From positions 273,718,177 through 273,782,176 of the forward strand of contig OY282560.1 in assembly GCA_958295665.1 (NCBI GenBank): DNA of 64,000 nucleotides. The letters are read 5' to 3'. Source of the DNA: Tipula vernalis. Taxonomy: Eukaryota; Arthropoda; Insecta; Diptera; Tipulidae. A program made the position numbers and the translations under genes. The notes beneath the pieces are model-generated. The model worked only from the letters and a program-made list of their open reading frames with translations, had not been told where the DNA came from and searched no databases. Positions 48,985 to 64,000 of this stretch are shown in pieces. The first letter of the stretch is position 1. Each line of letters begins with the position of its first letter.

Positions 48985-49262
48985 CGATTTTTTTTGTCAA
49001 CCTACTAAATGTTTTTATTGTTGTATTACTTTTGGTAACTTTGTTAGAATATAACACAAGAGAGATGGACATGGAATTTTATTTTATGTTTTTAGTGTAG
49101 ACTGCGTGTCAAAAAACCTGAAGCCTTTTGGCATGCAGCTACCTTCAGTGGAATGAAATTATTCATTCCGGAATGAAAATACACAGCATTGTTGTTGTAA
49201 ACTGCCCAAAGTAATACTGCAATAGTTGCCGTCTTACTTTGGTCACGGGAATAGTTATTGGT
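48985..49262. repeat. dispersed repeat (copy 2), uninterrupted
   Basis: Reverse complement of the outer parts of 46750-47645. The words CATTCCGGAATGAA, GGCATGC, AGTGTAGACTGC and AGAATATAACACAAGAGAGA occur in order without the foldback that splits copy 1. Confidence 0.85.
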
Positions 49263-49813
49263 AAAAAAATAAAAAGCTCAATTGACATCAAAATTAAATA
49301 AAAAAACAAATAAAATTTTCAAAATTATTATTAGAATAATTCTACACCAAGAAAAACAGGCGGCAAACGACACACATCAAAGGAAACAATCGATGCATTT
49401 GTGTACCATCCACACGAAGTGTGATAGTTTTTTAATGGAAATGTTATTTATTGAAATTTGCATTTTTTTAGAGAAATAATATCTGAAAATTCTTAAAACG
49501 TAATATACATAATTGAAAAAATTTTAAAAACAAAAAATTTGTTGAATTTGAAATTCAATGAAAAAATTGTACGATATATGTACTAAAAATATCTTTCAGT
49601 GTAGAATTGTTCATTAATATTCGCCTACATGTGATCAATGAACATTTTAACGAATCATCTATACCTAGATGTGATAAATGCACACTTCCCACTTAACCGC
49701 TCACTTTCGCTAAATAAGCAAATACGCGCACATAAGTGTACATTTCACACTCCTTGTGGATGCGGCTTAAGGTATTCACTCGTTAATAGAGCTGTCTCCG
49801 TTAGCTATCTCTT

Positions 49814-50030
49814 ACTAAAGATACATGTTAAACCGAAAGTAGTCTGACTGAAAATGTCCGAGATAAATTCAACATTAAAACGGCGGCTTGACTGAAAGCA
49901 AAGATTACTAACAAGATAAGATCTTCTTGTTAATAATCTTTGCTTTCAGTCAAGCCGCCGTGTACATGTTGAATTTATCTCGGACGTTTTCAGTCAGACC
50001 ACTTTCGGTTTAACATGTATCTTTAGTATC
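49814..50030. mobile_element. foldback MITE, about 103-bp arms
   Basis: ACTAAAGATACATGTTAAAC at the left end matches the complement of the right end exactly, and the arms stay about 93% identical (ACGGCGGCTTGACTGAAAGC in both) to a centre near 49919. No coding content. Confidence 0.9.
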
Positions 50031-50178
50031 TGTTTCGCTTTACTTTTGTTATAATCGTTTATAGCACTTTTTCAAGTCAGCAATCAGCATCACGACACCA
50101 TAAGCATATAAATGGATGCATATTTAAATTTGACACCCGCCGCCGACGCTCGGTTTCATAGAACTTTAGCCTATAAAG

Positions 50179-50586
50179 GTTGATTTACATATGCGATGTG
50201 TGACGTGTGACGGGAGCTTATAGCCAATTAAAAACGAATATTTTGACATTCGTCACACGGCACACGCTACACGCTGAGGCATGAATCAATTTTATCTTTT
50301 TCCTGACGGTTTACACATACATATAAAATGTAGTGTAAAACATGTCGAAATTTTTTTTATACATATTTTGGGAGATTCATTTTTGATCAAAGCAAATATT
50401 AGTAAAACTTTTAATTTTTTTTTCTTTATTTCTGATTGTTTTGCCGCATTTCCTTTTAGTAGAACGTAACATCACAAAAAATATTTTATTAGTGTACGTG
50501 GCGCGACCCGTCACAAATTTAAATTGTTGTCAAGAAAGTGTCTCGTTTATTTCCACCTGTCACACGTCGCATATGTAAATCAAGCT
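50179..50586. mobile_element. MITE with TTGATTTACATATGCGA ends
   Basis: The left end TTGATTTACATATGCGATGT and the right end (complement) CTTGATTTACATATGCGACG form 20-26-bp inverted repeats, each followed by a GTGTGAC word. About 405 bp. It abuts the next MITE (50590) with almost no gap. Confidence 0.8.
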
Positions 50587-50589
50587 TTA

Positions 50590-51090
50590 AGTACTTTTCA
50601 TACCAGGCGCCTCGGCTTTGAGCTTCGTAAATAAAAATTTTTTATTTCGTTTTTTAATTATGTAAATTAGTTATATTCGATTGATACCGTTTAATTTTAT
50701 AGTAATAAATTCAATTTGTTGAAAAATAAATTATTTTTAAGTGATAATTTAAAAAAAAAATATATTGCAATGAAGTTATCTACAAAGCCAAGGCAATGCG
50801 TTCCACGACTGCGAGATTTTATAGTAGTACAAAGCGAAGTGCTTTGTCAACATAACCTACAAATCATATTTTTTGAACAATTGTTTCATACTTACCAAAA
50901 TATCTAGCTCAACCGTTACAAATTTAGAATATCTCAGTTCTTGCTATAATTCACGTGTAAAATAGACCTAAATAAAATATTTGATAGCAACCGAATGTTC
51001 AAAGCCAACGCCACCAGTACGAAAGGGTCTCAGCTTCGCATTTGTGGTAACTAAATATTTCGAGGCGAGGCGCCTGATATGAAAAGTACT
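50590..51090. mobile_element. MITE family CATACCAGGCGCC, copy 2
   Basis: Same ends and body as copy 1 (46238-46748), same orientation. It is bounded by AGTACT at both ends and flanked by TTTAA on both sides, a possible target duplication. Confidence 0.92.
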
Positions 51091-51119
51091 TTAATCTACT
51101 AGTCCAAGCTACTTACTAA

Positions 51120-51510
51120 AGTACTTTTCATACCAGGTGCCACGCCTCGAAATATTTAGTAACCACAAATGCGAATCTGAGATCCTTTCGTAAGTATGAA
51201 ACAATTGTTCAAAAAATATGATTTGTCGGTTATGTTGACAAAGCACTTCGCTTTGTACTACATATACATACTTTAAAATCTCGCAGTCGAGTGTGGAACG
51301 CATTACCTTGGAAGGTAGATGCTTCATTGCAATATATTTTGTTTTTTTTTAAATTATCACTTAAAAATAAATTATTTTTCAACAAATTGAATTTATTATT
51401 ATAAAATTAAACGGTATCAATCGAATAAAACTAATTTACATAATCAAAAAGCGAAATAAAAAATTTTTATTTACGAAGCTCAAAGCCGAGGTGCCTGGTA
51501 TGAAAAGTAT
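51120..51510. mobile_element. MITE family CATACCAGGCGCC, copy 3 (inverted, shorter)
   Basis: Reverse orientation relative to copy 2, separated from it by 29 bases, so the pair forms a near-palindrome of about 920 bp. About 110 bp present in copies 1 and 2 (the region with CTATAATTCACGTGTAAAAT) is missing here. Its end lies only about 145 bases before the UQCC2 start codon. Confidence 0.92.
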
Positions 51511-51655
51511 TTAAAGGTATAAAAGAATTATAAATTTAAGTTCAACCCTGCACCAGCAATTTTTCGGAAAATGTCAAAATATTCCGAAATTTTTCTCGCG
51601 ATAGAAGTATTTTTTGGTTTTGTTGAATAAATATGGATTTTTAAATTATAGTAAA

Positions 51656-55224
<3,569 letters not shown>

Positions 55225-55228
<4 letters not shown>

Positions 55229-56337
55229 ATAACTCAATAATCAAATTAATACAAATTTTAAAACCGCTTAAATGTTTTAGACATTTTTCACTAGCCCTTC
55301 ATAATAAATTAAATACTGAAAATTCTACTAAAAATGCCCCTCATATACCAGTTCTTGCAAACGAGGCCATTGAATATTTGAATTTAGATTCAAACAAAAC
55401 CATAATTGATATGACATTTGGGGCGGGAGGACATACAAAATTAATTTTAGATAAATATCCTGGTATTAAAATATTAGCTGTTGACCGGGATCCAGTTGCT
55501 TATGAATATGCCAAAAAATTAGCGGAAGAATGTTCACCTGGTCAAGTAACACCAATTTTAGGAAGATTTTCAGAATTGCCATATCATTTGAAGGCATTGG
55601 AAATTGTTCCCAATTCAATAGATGGAATATTATTTGATTTTGGCTGTTCATCGATGCAATTCGACGAAGCTGATCGGGGATTCTCATTAAGCAAAAATGG
55701 ACCACTAGACATGAGGATGGATAAAGATCGACATCCAAATATGCCTACAGCCGCTGATGTGTTAGCAAATATTAATGAACAAGACCTCTATCGTATACTT
55801 AAAATTTATGGAGAAGAGAAAAATGCAAAGAAAATAGCTCGTGTCTTAGTTACTGCCAGATATACGTACCGAAGAATTGGAACTACAAGAGAACTCGCGG
55901 AATTGATACGATCCAGTTTCAGTGATGGAGAACAACGCTTTGATAAATTACAGCGACATGCTCACGTAGCTACAAAAACATTTCAAGCTCTTCGTATTTT
56001 TGTGAATAACGAAATTAATGAAATAAACTATGGATTGACGATTGCCCCAAAATTATTAAAGACTGACGGCGTTTTAGTGGCCATATCTTTTCATTCGCTC
56101 GAAGATACTATCGTAAAGCGACACATTACTGGTAACGTGATAAATAATTCTGCAAATCCAGTACCGTTAAAATATACAAGTCATACTTTGATGCATGATG
56201 AAAAATTAATCGAATCTTTGAAAAAATCGCATTGGAAGCAGATGCACAAGCATGTAATTACACCAAGCTCAGATGAAATCGAACTTAATGCAAGGTCGCG
56301 TTCAGCTAAATTGAGGGCGGCTATTAAAATAACGTAA
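55225..56337 (+). CDS. METTL15: METTL15, mitochondrial 12S rRNA N4-cytosine methyltransferase
   Basis: This is the animal relative of bacterial RsmH/MraW. It methylates N4 of a cytidine in small-subunit mitochondrial rRNA with SAM as donor and is needed for mitoribosome assembly. The 370-residue, single-exon frame has a basic, hydrophobic N-terminus (residues 1-25, targeting-like), HIPVLANEAIEYL (40-52), the SAM-binding IDMTFGAGGHTKLIL (61-75), AVDRDP (85-90), DGILFDFGCSSMQFD (133-147), RGFSLSKNGPLDMRMD (151-166), ATKTFQALRIFVNNEI (249-264) and VAISFHSLEDTIVKRH (285-300). All key family motifs are intact. Its ATG overlaps the UQCC2 stop (ATGA); an in-frame TAA at 55204 shows this is the first possible start. 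No intron or separate promoter is evident, so it is probably translated from the UQCC2 mRNA. Confidence 0.95.
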
Positions 56338-56465
56338 CACCAAAGTTTAGTAAATATAATTTGCAATTTTATTTAATGTACAATGTTTGTGAATATATCA
56401 TTCTAGAAAAATTAGAATTTGAGTAGATTGTGAGTTTTTTTTTTTAGTAATTAATGCCTTTAAAT

Positions 56466-58665
56466 TTAAAATAGCCCTTCTATTTGTCCCGTTTCTGTGT
56501 CTAAATCTATGTCGTAAATACTTGGTCTTATTGAAAGTCCTGGCATTTTGGTTATTTCACCGCAAATAGGAACTACAAAACCGGCCCCTGCTGAGAGGCT
56601 CATATCGTTGATTGTCAAACGGAAATTAACCGGTGCCCCTTTAATTGCTGCATCTCCAGTAAGTGAACCCGATGTTTTTGCCATGCAAACAGCAAAGTTA
56701 GAATATCCCTTCTCAGTGTATAATCTCATCATTTCTCGGGCTTTGCTTGTGAATTCGAGTGATCCGGCTCCATACATTTCCTTCGCAATTATATTAATTT
56801 TGTCTTCAATCGAGAGATCCAAATTGTACAAAAATTTAAATTCAGATTTTCTTTGACAAGCCTCAATTACAGCTTGAGCTAAATCAGCTGCACCTTGACC
56901 ACCTTTAGCCCAGTGATTTGAAACTACTGCCGCAATTGCTCCAGCAGATGTAGAACATTTTCGGATCATTACGTGTTCCGCTGATGTATCAGTTCTGGGG
57001 GGCAAAAATATATAATTTTAGCTAACAATACCTAATGGATGGCAAAACTATACATACCCATGCGCATTAATTGCAACGACGACAGGAACGCCATATTTAA
57101 GACCATTGTTAATATGTTTAACCAAATTTGGTAAACCTTTCTTCAATAAATCCATATTTTCTTCCTTATATTCTGGTCTTAATGGAACACCGGGTGTAAC
57201 AGCTGGACCACCACCATGCATTTTTAGTGCTCTTACTGTGGCTACCAGGACAATGGCGTTTGGAATTTTACCAGATATTCTGGATTTTATATTAAAGAAT
57301 TTTTCCATTCCAATATCGGAGCCGAAACCAGCTTCTGTTACAACGTATCCATCACTACCAACTAATTTAAGTGCAATATTATCAGCAACAATTGACGAGC
57401 ATCCGTGGGCAATATTCGCGAATGGTCCACAATGAACGAAAACTGGTGTTCCTTCTAAAGTTTGCATTATTGTTGGTTCAATTGCGTCTTTTAATAAGAC
57501 CATTAATGCTCCAGTCATGCCAATATCATCGGCCGTGACAGGTTCAGTGTTGCGATCAAATGCTACGACCATTTTTCCTAGACGCGTTTTTAAATCGGAT
57601 AAATTTTGACTAAGCGCCAATATAGCCATGATTTCACTGGCAACGGTAATTGCAAATGTAGTTTCTCGAATGTGACCTTTTTCGGTTGGCGATTGACCAA
57701 TTGTAATCTTTCTCAAATAACGATCATTTGTGTCAACCACTCGGAACCAAAGAACATTACATGGATCAATATTTAAACGAGCAAATTTGGCAATTTCATC
57801 GCTTGTTAAGCTGTCTGGATCGGTTTTCTCAATTCCAAGTCTTTGAAGACGACGCAACTGGATTGCCGAAAATGTGCGAACTCCTTTAATTTTTGGTACA
57901 AGACGTTCGTACAGTGAGACGTCCGTTTGGGTTGACTCATGGAACATCCTCGAATCTAATTGTGCAGCTACTAAATTATTTGCAGCGGTAACTGCATGAA
58001 TGTCTCCAGTTAAATGTAAATTAAATTCTTCCATTGGAATAACTTGGGAATATCCGCCCCCGGCTGCTCCACCCTTAATACCAAATGTTGGTCCTTGAGA
58101 TGGTTGTCTCAAGCAAACAATCGAATTTTTCTTTTTGCAAGAGAATAAAGCTTGAGCTAATCCAACTGATGTTGTACTTTTACCTTCTCCTAATGGGGTT
58201 GGTGTAATTCCAGCCACAACAACATATTTACCCTCGTCTCGGTTCTTAAGGCGGTCGAGTACATTCAATCCAACCTTTGCTTTTTTCGTGCCGTATAGTG
58301 TTACTTCGTGGGGGAATAATCCGATTTCTTCGGCTAAAACTGAAATATTTTTGGGTGGTTGTTTACGTGAAATCTCAATATCACTATAAATTAGAATAGA
58401 AAATCAATTAGAAACTAGATTTGTTTACAATGAATATTTACAATCTCAATAAAGTACCTTGGTGGTGGATCTACAATGTTCAATGGTAATGTTTCCAAGT
58501 TCCACGATTTTTCTAGTAATCTTCGAGCTGCCCTTTGAGCTGAAATTACAGTATTCTTCATAAGCATTGCCACTGTCATTGGTCCAACTCCACCGGGAAC
58601 TGGAGTGATATGGCTAGCAATAAATTTTGCTTCGTCAAACGCAACGTCACCGACAAGGCGTTGTT
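56466..58665 (-). CDS. MTHFD1: MTHFD1, C1-tetrahydrofolate synthase, last three exons seen
   Basis: This cytosolic trifunctional enzyme interconverts one-carbon units on tetrahydrofolate. Exons on the minus strand are 58665-58458, 58383-57058 and 56994-56466; AG/GT borders and phases agree. The first ends the dehydrogenase/cyclohydrolase domain ([32 protein letters not shown]). The second starts the formyl-THF synthetase domain ([23 protein letters not shown]-binding [38 protein letters not shown]). The third carries [20 protein letters not shown] and the ending [16 protein letters not shown] with stop at 56466. Most of the roughly 290-residue N-terminal domain is not found between 58666 and 64000, so upstream exons probably lie beyond the window. 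It converges on METTL15 with a 128-base gap. Confidence 0.95.
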
Positions 58666-58669
58666 CTAG

Positions 58670-60785
58670 AAATAGACAAAATCAAATGATTAGCATTATT
58701 AATTGTGAAATTTAAAATTTTGTTACGTTTTTTAATTCCGGGAGTGTTTTGATAAGGATTTCGTAGATTCGATGATATTGTCGAATTATGAAGTTTCATA
58801 AGTTCTTTTTATTTTTCATAACATTAGAATTTTTTAGACATTTTTCCAAGTTGATAGTATTTAGGTACTTTTATTTTGTGAAGCTGAACCAAAATCGATT
58901 TTAATTTTATTTTGAAATGTGGTGTTTCAAAATTTCTTATTAATTCCTTATTAATTTCTTATTAATTAAAATTGATAATACATGTAAGAATAAATAAAGA
59001 AGAAGTCAGCATTACAGTTTAATAAAGGAGGTCTAAAAGAATACTCTACCACTTTGCTTACAAATAAAACCTAAAATAACGCAAGCCTAGCAACGTCACT
59101 CGATGATATTTATGTTTGAACGGAAGAATTATTTACTAAAACTCACTAAAGCTAGAGACAATCCTCTATGGGTAGGAGACATGGCATCTGAAAAATGCTA
59201 AGATTTGGCTTGGCCCAAATAGAAATGAAAAATTGCAAACTTTTTGGTATGGATGGTTTAAAGATATATCAATAGAACTTATACGAAATATTAGTAATTT
59301 TACTTGCTTCAAATCTACTTATAACATCATAGGAATCATAAATAAACTAATCAACCAACAATTTGAAGAAAACTTAAGCGAAGCTAACGAAACCAAAACA
59401 TCTTTACTGGATCCAAGGTGAGCATTCTGTACGGACTACAAGAGGCGGAAATAAGAATCAGCAATACAATGAAATCAGCAATACAATAAAATGGTGACAT
59501 GTGTAGGTAAATCGAAGCAATTACAAATTAAAATGTACAAACAGTTAGGTATACTGTCAGAAGCAAGGCAGGTCCAAAGCTTGGAAACCTGGCGGCTAGA
59601 TCGCCAATCTCATTTTAGCTTGTTTTACAAACCCAGAATTTCACTGAATGTAAATCGGTTAAAATTGATATAACAAATAAGTTTTAAGGTTTTCATAACC
59701 TTAATATCGTATATTTTACTACGTAATTTTACATTAACTTATAGAAAACTTGATAATTTGCCATCTAAAGCCGATTTACAGTTGACGTCCGGAAAATGTT
59801 GAAACGCAATTTAGAAAAACAAAATAAAACTAAAAGAAGAAGAATTCAGCATCTGCGTAAGTATTGTCGGTACCAGAAATCGCAATCGATATTGCATCAA
59901 TATAGATTTATAAAATGATTGCAGAAACTGGTTTATGGCTGCATTCGTCAATTTGATTTTCGAGCATCAAATTGCGATTACTTTACTGCAGAAATGATGG
60001 GCGTAACCAGCGGGCTTAGGTCTTACTAAAAACGTAGACCTCACCCGCTGGATACAAAATCCCAGCAAAAAATGTATATAGTCTACATTTAGTAGATAGA
60101 TATTCTACATTTTGTTTTGTGGCTCCGTTTTTTGTAAAACAATTATTTCCATTAAATTATTAATTTTCTTCAATTTTTTATTTTTTCTAATTCATTTACA
60201 TATAAGGAAAAGCCACATGTCTAAAAATGAGTTTATTCTACATTTTTACAGATTAGTCTACATTTTTTAGTGAGGTGTAATCCCGCTGGATACACGCAAT
60301 ATTTAAACTGAACACTGCAAAATCTCGGCAGCCGACTGAATTCTTGAAAGTACTCTTAGACATTAATGATCTTCTTGTTAATTGAAACCTAAGAAATCAA
60401 CCCAAAAATCGTTATCTGCTTTTTTGTAGATATCGAGTTTCACCTTTTTCTGTAAACTCGTTGATAAATGCATATACATACATATAAAAACATGAAATTT
60501 TTATAATGTTTTATGACATTTTATGTTTAAATTTAGTTTTTATAAGGAAAATTTAATTTCGATTTGATGATTCGATTTCGATTTTTTGAAATCAGCACTT
60601 TTGTAGTTGTTTCTCAGGTTGCGTGTGCCGATTGATTTGTTACTTTTAGTATTTTTTCTTTTTGCTTTCACCATTTTTCTTTGTTTTCTATGGATGTTCC
60701 CGAAATTTTTAACGTATTGCTTTGGTAAAACAAGTTTTAGCTGTTTTAGAAGCATTACCCTCGCTTAGACAAGCTAAAAAATCCC
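58670..60785. other. MTHFD1 intron or upstream region, no exon seen
   Basis: No part of the MTHFD1 dehydrogenase domain could be read here on the minus strand. Short frames at 59233-59421, 59491-59673 and 60540-60755 are unrecognised. The word CCCGCTGGATACA occurs twice (60042 and 60283) and, with flanking ACTAAAAA-GTAGAC words in opposite directions, may mark a small element at about 60030-60300. Confidence 0.45.
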
Positions 60786-60794
60786 AGAAACAAA

Positions 60795-61010
60795 TCAATC
60801 TCAAAAAATCAAGTTATTTAATTATAACAAATTTTTGAAAAGTTATACCTTAGAGGGTGGGACTGCCACCCCCAAACGCCGCTTTGACGATTTATTAAAA
60901 TTCCGATATTAATGGAAATTAGAACGTTTTTCAAAAAATTCTGTTTTTTAATAATTTGCGAGCCTTTGCGCAAGATGACAGGAAAACGTATAATTATTTT
61001 ATTTTAAAAT
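60795..61010. repeat. dispersed repeat, copy 2
   Basis: Same family and orientation as 3080-3330: ATCAAGTTATTTAATTATAA, ATACCTTAGAGGGTGG with a C-rich run, AACGTTTTTCAA, and GCCTTTGCGCAAGATGACAG in order. Confidence 0.65.
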
Positions 61011-61019
61011 ATTGATAAG

Positions 61020-63331
<2,312 letters not shown>

Positions 63332-64000
63332 CAGGGGCGTAGCGTTTTTGGAAGCAAAGGAAGCACTGATTACCTATATAATTATAACTCAAAATGCTAA
63401 TATGCTTCATTACATGATCTTTAAATTTTCATATTGGCTGGAGAGCGAACAAAATCGTTTTCGAAAAAAAAACTATTTACCCACTCTAAATGTAAAAAGC
63501 TAATTGAAACAAAATTCCAAAAGGGAACTAAAATAATGTTTGATTATTTCTCTATGAAATATTGCATTGCATAAAATCTCATTTACATTAGCTTCTATAA
63601 CTTGGTTTCCTCGATTGCTTTACATTCTACAACCATATAATCGTTCCTTAACACAAAGATATCAGAAAACCTTAAATGTGTGAAAACGTGTATGAGTTAG
63701 TTAAATCATTTACTAGCACAGTAAAGTTTAATTTTAGTACAAATTTACCTCAATTGGCATGCCAATTCTCTAGAAGTAAAAATTGTTTAATGGGCACAAA
63801 TTATGATTTGGGGGGTTGAAATCACTGGTTATTAGGTGCAAAGGAAAAACGTCAAATATTTTAATTAAAAATAACGGTTTTTTCATATTTTACCCAACTT
63901 TTTGGTACAATATTTGAATTTACCCTATGTACACTGTTAAAATGTAGGTAAAAGAACAATTAACCCGGCTATTGGTCCGTAGCCCTAGAAAGAGATATGT
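63332..64000. other. right end, possible hAT-type terminus, no gene seen
   Basis: Directly after the TA run comes CAGGGGCGTAGCG, a sequence type common at the ends of insect hAT elements. No matching inverted end or transposase was found before 64000, so this is only a hint. The rest is AT-rich and unassigned. Confidence 0.3.

Overview
The window looks like one chromosome segment of an insect, most likely a fly or midge (Diptera). This is inferred from very AT-rich spacers, short GT-AG introns, insect-type transposons (Ty3/gypsy, errantivirus-like, Jockey/CR1-type LINEs, Penelope, Harbinger, P-element, mariner) and animal-type mitochondrial and one-carbon genes. I cannot name the species from sequence alone.

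Host genes lie in two blocks. (1) DLST, the E2 succinyltransferase of the 2-oxoglutarate dehydrogenase complex, runs on the minus strand from 42434 down to 33233. I reconstruct six exons with matching phases and a 480-residue product. Its second intron is about 6.6 kb and full of small transposons. (2) At 51.6-58.7 kb, UQCC2 (complex III assembly) and METTL15 (mitochondrial rRNA methyltransferase) lie on the plus strand, with the UQCC2 stop overlapping the METTL15 start in an ATGA. MTHFD1 (C1-tetrahydrofolate synthase) converges on them from the minus strand. Only its last three exons are seen; the dehydrogenase/cyclohydrolase exons are not. The UQCC2 intron carries an unbroken GT dinucleotide tract of about 1.67 kb.

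The first 31 kb is a transposon graveyard: a P-element-type transposase end at the left edge (1-175), a minisatellite (489-646), a mariner scrap (3.8 kb), a broken Ty3/gypsy element on the minus strand (6.4-9.2 kb) with a small element inserted in its pol gene, a LINE (12.4-15.26 kb), and a composite at 15.6-21.35 kb. In the composite, a Harbinger transposase remnant with a visible intron and a Myb/SANT remnant flank a Penelope-like element with about 96-bp terminal inverted repeats and a 5'-truncated LINE. After it come a 424-bp foldback element, a gypsy integrase tail, and an errantivirus-like remnant with integrase, env and a 3' LTR (27.25-30.63 kb).

The stretch at 43.1-51.5 kb, between the DLST and UQCC2 5' ends, is packed with inverted-repeat elements (MITEs), tandem duplications built on a TATCATGATA palindrome, a tRNA-derived SINE and a pogo-like MITE. 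Several sit within a few hundred bases of UQCC2. The right end (58.7-64 kb) holds no gene I can support, a second copy of a dispersed repeat first seen at 3.1 kb, and a 366-bp TA microsatellite.

The three mitochondrial proteins and MTHFD1 are ordinary housekeeping functions. The unusual features are the bicistronic UQCC2-METTL15 arrangement, the giant GT tract inside that transcription unit, and the number of nested mobile elements whose insertion order can be read directly.
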